Source of the DNA: an uncultured Paraprevotella sp.
GTDB taxonomy: Bacteria > Bacteroidota > Bacteroidia > Bacteroidales > Bacteroidaceae
Assembly: GCA_910586505.1 (NCBI GenBank)
Contig: CAJUGV010000002.1
Coordinates: 124,001 to 188,000 of the forward strand
Direction of reading: 5' to 3'
Length of the DNA: 64,000 bases
Position numbers and translations under genes: made by a program. Below are positions 54,035 to 63,366 of the stretch, one piece after another. The number at the start of each line of letters is the position of its first letter. Position 1 is the first letter of the stretch. The notes beneath the pieces were generated by a model, which worked only from the letters and a program-made list of their open reading frames with translations, did no database searches and had not been told where the DNA came from.

Positions 54035-55048
54035 ATGATAAATCCCGTGTATTCTCCGGCTGCCGACCGATATGAAAACGGCATGAACTACCGTCGTAGC
54101 GGACGTAGCGGAGTGTTTCTTCCCGAAATCTCCTTGGGACTATGGCACAACTTCGGCGACGTGAATCCGCCGGCCAACTCATTGGCTATGGCACACCACG
54201 CCTTCGATCATGGCATCACCCATTTCGACCTGGCCAACAATTACGGGCCCTCGTATGGAAGTGCGGAAGAAACCTTCGGCATGATCATGAAGAAATCGTT
54301 CCGCCCTTATCGGGACGAACTGTTGGTCTCCACCAAGGCAGGCTACGACATGTGGCCCGGCCCTTACGGGAACTGGGGGAGCCGCAAGTCGCTCATGGCC
54401 AGTCTCGACCAAAGCCTGCGGCGCATGAACCTGGATTATGTGGACGTGTTCTATTCTCACCGCTATGATCCTGAAACTCCGCTGGAGGAAACCATGCAGG
54501 CGCTTGTGGATATTGTGAGAAGCGGTAAGGCTCTTTATGTGGGGATTTCCAGATATCCGACCGACAAGGCGGTTGAAGCGTTCCGTTATCTGGAGGAACG
54601 CGATGTGCATTGCCTGCTCTATCAGGGACGCTACAACCTGTTCGACCGCACTCCGGAAGAGCAGGGCATCTTCGACTGCATAAGCCGGAGCGGGGTGGGG
54701 TTCGTCGCTTTCTCTCCGTTGGCACAGGGGCTGCTCACCGCGCGCTACCTGAACGGAGTGCCCGAAGGCTCCCGCATGGCGCAGGAACGCTTCCTCAAGC
54801 GCGATGCACTGACAGAAGGCACGCTGAACAAAATCAAATCATTGGATAAACTGGCAGCCGAAAGAGGGCAGACGCTGGCGGAGATGTCGCTGGCCTGGCT
54901 GCTGAAAGACGAGCACGTGTCTTCGGTCATTATCGGAGCCAGCTCCGTGGCGCAGCTTGATGATAATCTGCGTGCGCTCCGGCATACGGATTTTGAAGAT
55001 GAGGAACTGGCCCGCATAGAAGAGATTTGCCGCAGGCCCGACAAATGA
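54035..55048 (+). CDS. Aldo/keto reductase, L-glyceraldehyde 3-phosphate reductase type
   Basis: A 337-residue NADPH-dependent reductase with the (beta/alpha)8 fold. The catalytic tetrad is visible: Asp and Tyr in FDLANNYGPSYGSAE, Lys in LVSTKAGYD and His in YSHRYDPETP. SLGLWHNFG near the start and the GASSVAQLDDNLRAL coenzyme motif fit the YghZ/GprA group, which reduces L-glyceraldehyde 3-phosphate and toxic aldehydes. Full length. The neighbours are unrelated, so it probably stands alone. Confidence 0.88.
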   Translation: MINPVYSPAADRYENGMNYRRSGRSGVFLPEISLGLWHNFGDVNPPANSLAMAHHAFDHGITHFDLANNYGPSYGSAEETFGMIMKKSFRPYRDELLVSTKAGYDMWPGPYGNWGSRKSLMASLDQSLRRMNLDYVDVFYSHRYDPETPLEETMQALVDIVRSGKALYVGISRYPTDKAVEAFRYLEERDVHCLLYQGRYNLFDRTPEEQGIFDCISRSGVGFVAFSPLAQGLLTARYLNGVPEGSRMAQERFLKRDALTEGTLNKIKSLDKLAAERGQTLAEMSLAWLLKDEHVSSVIIGASSVAQLDDNLRALRHTDFEDEELARIEEICRRPDK

Positions 55049-55074
55049 CGAAAGGTCAGTCCCACATATAATTG

Positions 55075-56709
55075 TCAGAAAGGAACCGGAGCGGAAATAC
55101 GGAGGAGCTGTCCCGTCACCACATGACGGAAGGAGATGGATTCGGCATGCAGGTACAACCGCGCGGAACGACGGCCGTAAAGGTTGTCGCCCATGATGGG
55201 GGTATTCAGCCCCTCAGGATGTGCCGCATGCACGCGCAACTGGTGGGTACGCCCCGTGAGCGGATAGAAAGCCACGCGTGTAACGCCGTCGCACCGCTCC
55301 AGCACCTCATACCGTGTCACGGTCGGCTTGCCGTATTGTGCACTCACCATCTGACGCGGACGGTCGTCGGGATTGGGACTGAGAGGCAGACGTATGAATC
55401 CTTCTTCGGCCGGTACGATGCCGTCGAGCAAGGCGACATATCTTTTCCGGATATCACAGGTTTCAAACAACTGCTGCAAGCGCTTGTGGATTTCCTTGTT
55501 TTTGGCAATAAGCAACACGCCCGATGTGTCCATATCCAGCCGATGTACCGGCAACGGAGTCTCCGTTGCCGCAAAACGCGAATGCAGCCAGCTCTGTACG
55601 GAGGGTGCGTCCCCCTTTCCGGCCACGGACAACATCCCCGACGGTTTGTCTACGGCCATCATCCATTCGTCCTCATAAATGATATGCGGCTCCTGATGGC
55701 TGTATTTGGATTCTTCGTGTGCGTCGGGTTCCACATCCAGTCCCCGCAGCATGTGTTTGAGTATCGGCTCGCACTTGTTTTTGCAGGACGGATAGAAATA
55801 ACCGTGACGGCGCAATTCCGTCTCAGGCGATGCGCCCCACCAGAATTCGGCCATAGCCAAAGGTTGAAAGCCATGACGGTAGGCGTACTGCAACAGTTTG
55901 GGAGCCGCACATTCCCCCGCACCGGCGGGCGGCACGGCACGGCCGTACTCGCGGAACAACTGCCATAAATCTTTTTCCTCCCCGTAGGCGTCGAGCATAC
56001 GGAACCGGGAAAAAAGCCATTCCTGCAAACGGGCCGAACGCTGCCTGCGTTCGGCTTTCAGTGCGGCTGTCTCTTCGTTCCATTTCTCCAACGCGGCTTC
56101 CTGCTCTTCGATTCTGACTTTCCAATGCTTTTCCAACCGTTTGTATTCCGCTTTCTGAAAACGGCTTTCAGCTATGAGTTCCTCTTCCGAAACCGCTCCC
56201 GCAGCCTCTTCTCTCAAACGGTCGCGCCGTTGCTTGGCTTCTTTCATGGCTGCGCGCGCTGCCCTCAGTTCCTGTTCACATCTTTCCTTCAGAAATTCCG
56301 CCTGTTGCTGCAACTCACGTCTTTCCTCATGGGAATCCCGCTCTTCAATGCGGCGGTTCAGCGCCGAGATTTCCCTCTCCGCTGTTTTAAAATGTCCGTC
56401 GGGCTGTAATAAATCGAACACGGGCGGCACAAAATATTCATGGTCGTTACGCCCGCAAAGAATGCCTGAGTAGGCTGCCAGAAACCCTATCCGGCTGTCT
56501 TTGCGCACTACCAGTACGCCGAACATCTTGCCCTTTTCCAATTCATAGGCCCAATCACCGCGCGAAGCAAGATAATGCTGCACCTCCTCGGCCGCGCACA
56601 CAGACAAACGGTGAGGCACATAATGAAACGGACAGGTGAAGAGGGAGGGGATATCGTGTTCGCCAACCTCAAAAGAGAACGGATGAAAAGGATAGGGGAA
56701 GTGTTTCAT
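55075..56709 (-). CDS. RluA-family pseudouridine synthase with long N-terminal extension
   Basis: A 544-residue protein. The C-terminal 220 residues are a RluA-type catalytic domain: VDKPSGMLSVAGK, the catalytic Asp in HRLDMDTSGVLLIAKN, and the final GRTHQLRVHAAHPEGL and GDNLYG motifs. The first 320 or so residues are an extension with a central highly charged coiled coil (about residues 110-230). RluA enzymes are usually 220-330 residues. The enzyme modifies uridine in rRNA or tRNA; the target is unknown. The start at MKHFPYPFHPF is chosen over an upstream in-frame ATG because that codon sits in AT-rich non-coding sequence; either is possible. Confidence 0.82.
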   Translation of the reverse strand: MKHFPYPFHPFSFEVGEHDIPSLFTCPFHYVPHRLSVCAAEEVQHYLASRGDWAYELEKGKMFGVLVVRKDSRIGFLAAYSGILCGRNDHEYFVPPVFDLLQPDGHFKTAEREISALNRRIEERDSHEERRELQQQAEFLKERCEQELRAARAAMKEAKQRRDRLREEAAGAVSEEELIAESRFQKAEYKRLEKHWKVRIEEQEAALEKWNEETAALKAERRQRSARLQEWLFSRFRMLDAYGEEKDLWQLFREYGRAVPPAGAGECAAPKLLQYAYRHGFQPLAMAEFWWGASPETELRRHGYFYPSCKNKCEPILKHMLRGLDVEPDAHEESKYSHQEPHIIYEDEWMMAVDKPSGMLSVAGKGDAPSVQSWLHSRFAATETPLPVHRLDMDTSGVLLIAKNKEIHKRLQQLFETCDIRKRYVALLDGIVPAEEGFIRLPLSPNPDDRPRQMVSAQYGKPTVTRYEVLERCDGVTRVAFYPLTGRTHQLRVHAAHPEGLNTPIMGDNLYGRRSARLYLHAESISFRHVVTGQLLRISAPVPF

Positions 56710-56952
56710 GAAAACGATGATATCTGCTTTAAAAAAAATCCTTTCGTATTTACGGAAAAATAAAGTTAAGCGTTTCCGCATTCCCGCATAACTTCCCGAT
56801 GCATTATTTAGCGATGTTTAACAGAAAACGGGCTGCCGCATCAATCTTGCCGCGGCTCCTTTGGGAAACTTTTGACGGATTTCTTTTTCTCATGGTTTAT
56901 TCTCAAGAATAAATACCGATATTTGCAGTATAAAATATATGATCAGAAGCAA

Positions 56953-57408
56953 ATGAAAAGAATTCTTATAATTGATTGGAGTCTGGTCTTCGTCTTTGTA
57001 TTGTCTGTCTATACAGGAGTCAAACTACATCTTGCCGGACATGTGAGCGACAGTGAGATGCTTCCGCTCTTGGCCATGTTGCATACTGCAGCCGGCTTCC
57101 TGTTTCTTATTACCGCTGCATTCCATTATGCTACGCATGGGAACTGGTACAAAAGCATCATCAAAAACGGATTACGGAAAAAGAGCAAGGTTTCCGCCGC
57201 ATTATCTATTGCATTCCTGTTTATGTCGGGAACAGGAATAGCTTTATGCTACGTAGGCGATTCGAGTTCCCATTTAGGGCTATATCATTATAAGATATCG
57301 CTTGCAACAAGTGCTTTATGCGTCGGACATATACTTAATCGGAAGGCGGTTTTGCGTCATTCTATAAAAAACAGAGGAGCTAAGCGGCTGGGAATAAAAA
57401 AGCATTAA
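56953..57408 (+). CDS. Small four-helix membrane protein, DUF4405-like
   Basis: A 151-residue membrane protein with four predicted helices and several His in or beside them (LAMLHTAAGF, AAFHYATHGNW, LCVGHILNRK). This recalls DUF4405 proteins, which look like di-haem cytochrome b562-type membrane domains; haem binding is inferred only. The start MKRILIIDW puts the first helix at the N-terminus; the frame opens 27 codons earlier without a useful signal. It lies alone between two unrelated genes. Confidence 0.65.
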   Translation: MKRILIIDWSLVFVFVLSVYTGVKLHLAGHVSDSEMLPLLAMLHTAAGFLFLITAAFHYATHGNWYKSIIKNGLRKKSKVSAALSIAFLFMSGTGIALCYVGDSSSHLGLYHYKISLATSALCVGHILNRKAVLRHSIKNRGAKRLGIKKH

Positions 57409-57615
57409 GGACTTTGTCGGAACTCAAGAAAGTATATATAAATACATAAGCCGAAGGCAAGGGCCGGAAGCGCTCGTTACGGTTGCAGCACGGGAAGCCT
57501 CCGTTTAGGTCTATAAGGGTATTTCGCCTTTATAAGAGTAATATCAGCTGCAGTTCGCCTCCTTCACATAGAGGGGTATCAATCCGGCGAAAAGATAACC
57601 ATTCCCTCTCTTTTC
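57409..57615. other. Non-coding stretch upstream of serB
   Basis: No gene or strong hairpin recognised before the serB promoter. It has mixed composition with small inverted repeats. Confidence 0.4.
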
Positions 57616-57646
57616 TTTGCATTTTATCCATTTTTGCGTAGATTTG
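57616..57646 (+). promoter_or_regulatory. Bacteroides-type promoter of serB
   Basis: TTTG, 19 bases and TAGATTTG fit the consensus exactly. The leader to the serB start would be about 16 bases. Confidence 0.75.
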
Positions 57647-57668
57647 TGCCTCTTAAAGAAAGAACATC

Positions 57669-58904
57669 ATGGAATATTCTGAAACAGAACTGATACTGAT
57701 AAGAATTACGGGAGAAGACCGTCCGGGGCTTACGGCCTCCATTATGAGCATCTTGGCACGATACGATGTAACCATACTCGACATCGGACAAGCTGACATT
57801 CACAATACACTGACTTTAGGTCTGCTGGTTAGATCCGGAGAAAAACTCTCCGGATTTGTAATGAAAGACTTACTCTTCAAAGCTTCCGAACTGGGGGTGA
57901 ATATCCGCTTCTACCCCATAAAAAAAGAAGAATACGAAGAATGGGTGAATATGCAGGGGAAGAACCGATATATTCTCACGCTGCTCGGTCGGAAACTGTC
58001 TGCAAGCCAGATTCAAGCAGTGTCTTCCGTGCTGGCCGAACAAGGATTAAATATAGACGCCATTAAACGTCTCACAGGACGTATTCCCCTTGACGAGCAA
58101 CGGAGCAATATACGTGCCTGTATAGAGTTTTCCGTCCGCGGCACACCGAAAGACCGCGCCGCCATGCAGTCTGAACTGCTGAAATTGTCCGGTGAACTGG
58201 AAATGGATTTTTCCTTCCAGCAGGATACCATGTACCGCCGTATGCGCCGCCTGATATGCTTCGACATGGACTCGACACTGATAGAAACGGAAGTGATTGA
58301 TGAACTGGCCGAAAGAGCAGGCGTAGGAGCACAAGTGCGTGCCATTACGGAACGGGCCATGCGCGGGGAAATCGACTTTAAGGAGAGTTTTACGGAGCGG
58401 GTGGCGTTACTGAAGGGACTGGATGTGTCCGTCATGGAGGATATCGCACAGAATCTGCCGATCACGGAAGGAGTAGACCGCCTGATGTTCGTCTTAAAAC
58501 AATACGGTTATAAGATTGCCATTCTTTCGGGAGGGTTTACTTATTTCGGCAACTATCTGAAGAACAAATACGATCTGGACTATGTCTACGCCAACGAACT
58601 GGAGATAGAAGACGGGAAACTCACGGGACGCCATGTAGGGGAAATCGTGGACGGACGACGCAAACTGGAACTTCTTAAACTCATCGCACAGGTGGAACAT
58701 GTGAATCTGGCACAAACGATTGCCGTGGGCGACGGAGCCAATGACCTTCCGATGCTTTCCGAAGCCGGATTGGGTATAGCGTTTCATGCCAAACCGCGCG
58801 TGGTGGCCAATGCCAAACAATCCATCAATACGATAGGCCTTGACGGGGTGTTGTATTTCCTTGGATTTAAAGATTCATATCTGGAAGAGCGCGGGAAACT
58901 GTAA
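57669..58904 (+). CDS. serB: Phosphoserine phosphatase with N-terminal ACT domains
   Basis: A 411-residue HAD phosphatase that forms L-serine from phosphoserine. The N-terminal 180 residues carry two ACT-like domains (LIRITGEDRPGLTASIMSIL and RYILTLLGRKLSASQIQAV), which may bind serine as a regulator. The HAD motifs follow: DMDSTLIETEV (nucleophile Asp about residue 200), LSGGFTYF and the motif III/IV pair (GRRKLELLK and VGDGANDLPML). Family-normal for the long SerB type. Its own promoter suggests a monocistronic gene. Confidence 0.95.
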   Translation: MEYSETELILIRITGEDRPGLTASIMSILARYDVTILDIGQADIHNTLTLGLLVRSGEKLSGFVMKDLLFKASELGVNIRFYPIKKEEYEEWVNMQGKNRYILTLLGRKLSASQIQAVSSVLAEQGLNIDAIKRLTGRIPLDEQRSNIRACIEFSVRGTPKDRAAMQSELLKLSGELEMDFSFQQDTMYRRMRRLICFDMDSTLIETEVIDELAERAGVGAQVRAITERAMRGEIDFKESFTERVALLKGLDVSVMEDIAQNLPITEGVDRLMFVLKQYGYKIAILSGGFTYFGNYLKNKYDLDYVYANELEIEDGKLTGRHVGEIVDGRRKLELLKLIAQVEHVNLAQTIAVGDGANDLPMLSEAGLGIAFHAKPRVVANAKQSINTIGLDGVLYFLGFKDSYLEERGKL

Positions 58905-58985
58905 ACCATATCATTCATAGCACTCATGTCGATATTATCCTATTATTTGACGGCTTTGTACTATAATTATAGAAGTACTAATCAC

Positions 58986-58993
58986 TAATTTTG
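58986..58993 (+). promoter_or_regulatory. -7 box of the GH95 gene
   Basis: TAATTTTG 36 bases before the start. No clear -33 element. Confidence 0.4.
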
Positions 58994-59029
58994 CACCAAA
59001 TTATTATATAAACAGATAACGACTGAAAG

Positions 59030-61270
59030 ATGGGAGCAGGAAAATGCTTTTTAGGGCTGGCCGTATGTTTGTGCGGGCTGGCGGCAAATGCGGAACGTGT
59101 ACCGATGAAATTATGGTATGACGAACCGGCAAAAGTGTGGATGACCTCGGCATTGCCGGTGGGTAACGGAGAAATAGGAGCCATGTTCTTCGGAGGAGTG
59201 GCCAAAGAGCAGGTGCAGTTCAACGACAAGACCTTATGGTCGGGAAACCAAAACAAACGCGGAGCTTACCAGAATATGGGAGATTTGTTTTTCGAATTTG
59301 ACACTCCCGAAACCTGCACCAATTACCGTCGTGAATTATCGCTGGACGATGCCGTGGGAAGTGTGTCGTACACAATCGGTGGAGTGGATTATCTGCGTGA
59401 ATACTTTGCCAGCAATCCCGACAGTGTAATCGTAGTAAGGTTATCTACGCCGGGAAACAAAGGTAAACTGAACTTCTCTCTCCGGATGCAGGACGGACGA
59501 CAAGGGAAAACCCGCACGGACCGACAAACGATGACTATCAGCGGCACACTGGACCTGCTGTCTTATGAAGCACAAGCCTTGCTGAAGGCAGAAGGCGGCA
59601 CCGTGGAAACAAAATCGGACCGCATCAGCGTACGTGGCGCCAATGCGGTCACTGTGTTGCTGACCGGTGCAACCAATTTTGATTTGGCGTCGGACAATTA
59701 TACTTGCGGTGACGCGCGCACGATTCATGAGAAAGTATCCGCCAGACTGACTAAAGCTGCGGCTAAATCATACAAAAAGCTCAAGGCGGCCCATTTAAAG
59801 GATTACCGTACGCTTTTCTCACGTGTAGAGCTGGACTTGAATGCACAGCTGCCGGAATATACTACGGATATACTTGTACGTGAGCATAAAGACAATGCTT
59901 ACCTCGATATGCTTTACTTCCAGTACGGACGTTATCTGATGATCGGCTCCTCACGTGGCGGACTGTTGCCGAGCAATTTGCAGGGATTATGGAACAATGT
60001 GAATAATCCGGCATGGCAGTGCGACTACCACAGTAATATCAATGTGCAGATGAATTACTGGCCTGCCGAGGTCGCCAACTTGTCGGAATGCTATGAGCCT
60101 TTCATCCGCTATGTACAGACCGAGGCTCTGAAACAGGGCGGATCATGGCAGCAAGTGGCTCGAAAAGAAAACTGCCGAGGATGGGCCGTACATACTCAGA
60201 ACAATATTTTCGGTTATACCGATTGGCTCATCAACCGACCGGCCAACGCATGGTACTGTACTCACCTTTGGCAGCATTATGCCTATACCTTGAACAAAGA
60301 TTACCTGCGTGAAACGGCATGGCCTGTGTTGAAAGTAACCTGCCAGTATTGGTTTGACCGTTTGAAAGACAACGGTAACGGAAAGTTAATAGCTCCCAAT
60401 GAATGGTCGCCTGAACACGGACCGTGGGAAGACGGAGTGGCCTATGCGCAGCAGTTGATATACGCACTATTCGATGAAACCTTGCAGGCCGCTGACGTAT
60501 TGAATGTGGACGATGCTTTCGTTACTGAACTAAAAGATAAATTCGCCCGTCTGGACAATGGTCTGCATATCGGTTCATGGGGACAAATCAAAGAGTGGAC
60601 GGTTCAGGAAGATACCAAAGGAGACCATCAACGTCATCTTTCTCACCTGATGGCCTTATATCCCTGCCACCAGATTTCCTATCTCATAAACAAGCAATAT
60701 GCAGATGCAGCCAAAACGGCACTTGATTCCAGAGGTGATGGAGCTACAGGCTGGAGCCGCGCCTGGAAAGTGGCATGTTGGGCGAGACTTTGGGACGGAG
60801 AACGCGCTTACCGTCTGTTGAAACAAGCTCAAAATATCACTGATGTAACCATTGTCAGCATGGACGATAACGCCGGAGGCGTATATGAAAACCTTTTCTG
60901 TGCTCATCCTTCATTCCAAATTGACGGCAATTTTGGTGCGACAGCCGGAATTGCAGAAATGATGCTACAGAATACGGTAAAAGGCGTACATCTGATTCCT
61001 GCTTTGCCGTCTGTATGGAGTAATGGATACTACAAAGGATTGCGTGCTAAAAACGGATTTACTTTTGATGTCACATGGGCCAACGGCAAGATGACCGATA
61101 TGACGGTTTACTCTGCTGCCGGACAGGAATGCAAACTTTACTTGCCGAATGTTTCTATCCGTAGTGTAAAAGGTGTGAAAGGTGGTCTGGACGGTCTTGC
61201 CAAAATATCAGACGGTACGGTCACATTCCCCACGGAATCGGGCAAAAGCTACCGTTTCAGTTTCGAATAG
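59030..61270 (+). CDS. Alpha-L-fucosidase, GH95
   Basis: A 746-residue exported enzyme with a signal peptide (CFLGLAVCLCGLAANA). The N-terminal beta domain starts with LWYDEPAKVWMTSALPVGNGEIGAMFFGG, typical of GH95, and an alpha6/alpha6 barrel follows. Active-site segments are INVQMNYWPAE (Asn pair near residues 336-341), NEWSPEHGP (acid Glu near 459) and DGNFGATAGIAEMML (Asp near 630). GH95 members remove alpha-1,2-fucose by inversion; some act on alpha-L-galactose. The protein is somewhat shorter than many GH95 enzymes (about 780-820), mainly in the domain after residue 150. It is followed by a strong terminator. Confidence 0.88.
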   Translation: MGAGKCFLGLAVCLCGLAANAERVPMKLWYDEPAKVWMTSALPVGNGEIGAMFFGGVAKEQVQFNDKTLWSGNQNKRGAYQNMGDLFFEFDTPETCTNYRRELSLDDAVGSVSYTIGGVDYLREYFASNPDSVIVVRLSTPGNKGKLNFSLRMQDGRQGKTRTDRQTMTISGTLDLLSYEAQALLKAEGGTVETKSDRISVRGANAVTVLLTGATNFDLASDNYTCGDARTIHEKVSARLTKAAAKSYKKLKAAHLKDYRTLFSRVELDLNAQLPEYTTDILVREHKDNAYLDMLYFQYGRYLMIGSSRGGLLPSNLQGLWNNVNNPAWQCDYHSNINVQMNYWPAEVANLSECYEPFIRYVQTEALKQGGSWQQVARKENCRGWAVHTQNNIFGYTDWLINRPANAWYCTHLWQHYAYTLNKDYLRETAWPVLKVTCQYWFDRLKDNGNGKLIAPNEWSPEHGPWEDGVAYAQQLIYALFDETLQAADVLNVDDAFVTELKDKFARLDNGLHIGSWGQIKEWTVQEDTKGDHQRHLSHLMALYPCHQISYLINKQYADAAKTALDSRGDGATGWSRAWKVACWARLWDGERAYRLLKQAQNITDVTIVSMDDNAGGVYENLFCAHPSFQIDGNFGATAGIAEMMLQNTVKGVHLIPALPSVWSNGYYKGLRAKNGFTFDVTWANGKMTDMTVYSAAGQECKLYLPNVSIRSVKGVKGGLDGLAKISDGTVTFPTESGKSYRFSFE

Positions 61271-61283
61271 ATTTTAATAATAC

Positions 61284-61339
61284 AATAAAGCACTCCGCCT
61301 GCCTTTTCTTGTTCAAGAGGGCAGGCGGAGTGCTTTATT
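61284..61339 (+). terminator. Terminator after GH95
   Basis: A perfect 20-pair stem AATAAAGCACTCCGCCTGCC with its complement and a 15-base loop, ending in TTTATTT. It starts 14 bases after the stop. Confidence 0.85.
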
Positions 61340-61603
61340 TCCAAAAACCGAAATTATTATTGCACTGTGATTATACTTCCTTGATGCGGAACGTTTATGC
61401 CACAATCGGACAAGTTTGTATTATTTGTAATTGTACCTGTGAAAACGGCTCGGATGGTATTGCCCGATGATAGGAATTTACTTGTTCGGGTAATCAGTGT
61501 AACTCTCCTTAGTCGATTGACCGTATAACGACGGAAAAGGCAGCATACCAAGCGTGTCGTATTTTAATTAAAACGTTAATGACGCAAATAGTCACCCTTA
61601 TAT
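61340..61603. other. Stretch without a confident gene
   Basis: A minus-strand frame (61357-61551) reads like the C-terminal end of a small protein, ending DCGINVPHQGSIITVQ, but its only long start is TTG and no promoter is seen. It may be a remnant. Confidence 0.35.
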
Positions 61604-61634
61604 TTTGCAGTATGGGATAAAAGTATTAGTTTTG
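61604..61634 (+). promoter_or_regulatory. Promoter of the ABC-F gene
   Basis: TTTG, 19 bases and TAGTTTTG match the genus consensus exactly. The predicted start near 61641 leaves a 130-base leader. Confidence 0.75.
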
Positions 61635-61666
61635 CTTTAAATTATTTGCAATCATGTAAAAAAGAA

Positions 61667-61735
61667 AACTATACACGATATAAAACCAATGACAGAGCAA
61701 GCTTACGCTCCGTGTATAGTTATGTTTTTGTTTTT
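61667..61735 (+). promoter_or_regulatory. Candidate attenuator in the ABC-F leader
   Basis: AACTATACACG (61667-61677) pairs with CGTGTATAGTT (61711-61721), 11 perfect pairs. An inner GAGC/GCTC stem lies in the loop, and TATGTTTTTGTTTTT follows. This is a terminator-like structure inside the leader, about 45 bases before the start. A small frame (61689-61814, 41 codons, hydrophobic middle CIVMFLFLPLFYIL) overlaps both the hairpin and the gene start. Confidence 0.55.
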
Positions 61736-61770
61736 ACCATTGTTTTACATCTTAATGACTACAAATAATT

Positions 61771-63366
61771 ATGAGCCTACAAGTTCAGAACTTGTCTTAT
61801 ATACATACCGATAAAGATATCTTGTTTCAAAATATAAGTTTTTCCCTATCCTCCGGTGACAAATGTGCCATTGTGGGAAATAACGGTGTGGGCAAATCTA
61901 CGCTTTTGAAGATAATTGCGGGTAAGATTTCTTCTGCCTCTGGAAAAGTATTGTGCGATGATACTCCTTATATAGTTCCGCAACATTTCGGACAATTCAA
62001 CAGTATGACTGTCGCTGAGACCTTGGGTTTAGCGGAAAAACTAAGATCCCTTGAGGTTATCTTAAAGGGTCAGGGTACTGAGGACGACTTTGTGATTCTG
62101 AACGATGAATGGGACATCCAAGAACGTCTTGCAGGAGCATTCGCCCGATGGCATATCAATCATATAACTCCGGATACGGTTATGGGGGCCCTTAGTGGCG
62201 GAGAAAAAACAAAAGTTTTCCTGGCTGGATTAGATATTTTTCACCCTGCCATTGTCTTGATGGATGAGCCGACCAATCATCTCGATACGATAAGCAGAGC
62301 TTTGCTGTATGAATCTATTTTTATGACAAACCGTACCACAATAATTGTCAGCCATGACAGAACTTTGCTGAATATGCTGCCGGCCATCTACGAAATGTCC
62401 CCGTCCGGAATGCATTTCTATCCGATGAATTACAATGCATACAAAGAAACTGCTGATGCGGAAGTTGCAGCTAAAGCAGCTCACTTACAAAACCGGCAGA
62501 AAGAACTGGCAAAAGCTGAGAAATCTGCACAAAAAACAATGGAACGGCAACAAAAACACGCTTCAAGGGGAGAGAAACAAAGTGCAAAGCAATGTGTAGC
62601 CCGCATTGTCATGGGGAATTTACGAGATCAATCGGAATCATCCACTTCCAGACTGAATAAGGTGCAACAGGAAAAATTGCAAACCATGAACCGGCAGGTA
62701 CGTGAAATTCGGGCGTCTATTTCCGAGCATATAGCCATGAAAATCAATATAGGCAGTTCTGCTTTACCTCGCAGGAAACGATTGATAGAGGCTATAAATG
62801 TGACCTTTAGGTATACCAACCGAAATACCATGTGGCAACAATCTCCCCTGAGTTTATCCATATACAGCGGTGAGCGTATACGGCTTCAAGGCAATAACGG
62901 ATGTGGCAAAAGCACCTTACTTAAACTGATAACCGGGACATTGCAACCTACGGATGGCGAAGTGTTGCGATGCGAGTCACTGAAAATCTTATATCTCGAC
63001 CAAGAATATTCATGCCTTGACAACGAATTGACTGTATATGGGCAATTAGAATCCTGTAATAATAAAAAACCGGAACATGAACTTAAAATGCTGTTAAATC
63101 GCTTTTTATTTACAGCTTCGGTTTGGGATAAAAAGTGCCGGAGTCTGAGCGGTGGCGAGAGGATGAGATTAGCCTTATGCCGCTTACTTGTTTGTGACAA
63201 TGTTCCCGATATGATTATTGCTGACGAACCGACCAACAACATCGACATATCAAATATGGATATATTGGCAGACACATTGAAGAATTATAAAGGGACTTTA
63301 CTTGTGGTTAGTCATGATAAGCAATTCATTCAAGATGTGGGTATAGAACGGACGATAAACATTTGA
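61771..63366 (+). CDS. ABC-F family ATPase, possible ribosome-protection protein
   Basis: A 531-residue soluble protein with two ATP-binding cassettes and no membrane helices. First cassette: Walker A GNNGVGKST, signature LSGGEKTKVFL, Walker B IVLMDEPTNHLD. Second: GNNGCGKST, LSGGERMRLAL, DMIIADEPTNNID. The linker (about residues 225-320) is long, Lys/Gln-rich and probably a helical pair that reaches into the ribosome. Such proteins act on translation, and some displace ribosome-targeting antibiotics. The upstream attenuator-like leader fits a resistance-type ABC-F, but the drug class cannot be told. The gene is AT-rich compared with neighbours, which could mean acquisition. Confidence 0.85.
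   Translation: MSLQVQNLSYIHTDKDILFQNISFSLSSGDKCAIVGNNGVGKSTLLKIIAGKISSASGKVLCDDTPYIVPQHFGQFNSMTVAETLGLAEKLRSLEVILKGQGTEDDFVILNDEWDIQERLAGAFARWHINHITPDTVMGALSGGEKTKVFLAGLDIFHPAIVLMDEPTNHLDTISRALLYESIFMTNRTTIIVSHDRTLLNMLPAIYEMSPSGMHFYPMNYNAYKETADAEVAAKAAHLQNRQKELAKAEKSAQKTMERQQKHASRGEKQSAKQCVARIVMGNLRDQSESSTSRLNKVQQEKLQTMNRQVREIRASISEHIAMKINIGSSALPRRKRLIEAINVTFRYTNRNTMWQQSPLSLSIYSGERIRLQGNNGCGKSTLLKLITGTLQPTDGEVLRCESLKILYLDQEYSCLDNELTVYGQLESCNNKKPEHELKMLLNRFLFTASVWDKKCRSLSGGERMRLALCRLLVCDNVPDMIIADEPTNNIDISNMDILADTLKNYKGTLLVVSHDKQFIQDVGIERTINI

Noticed and set aside
61357..61551. Minus-strand frame ending DCGINVPHQGSIITVQ
   Set aside because: It looks protein-like but starts at TTG, has an upstream stop and no promoter. 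At best a remnant; not called as a gene.
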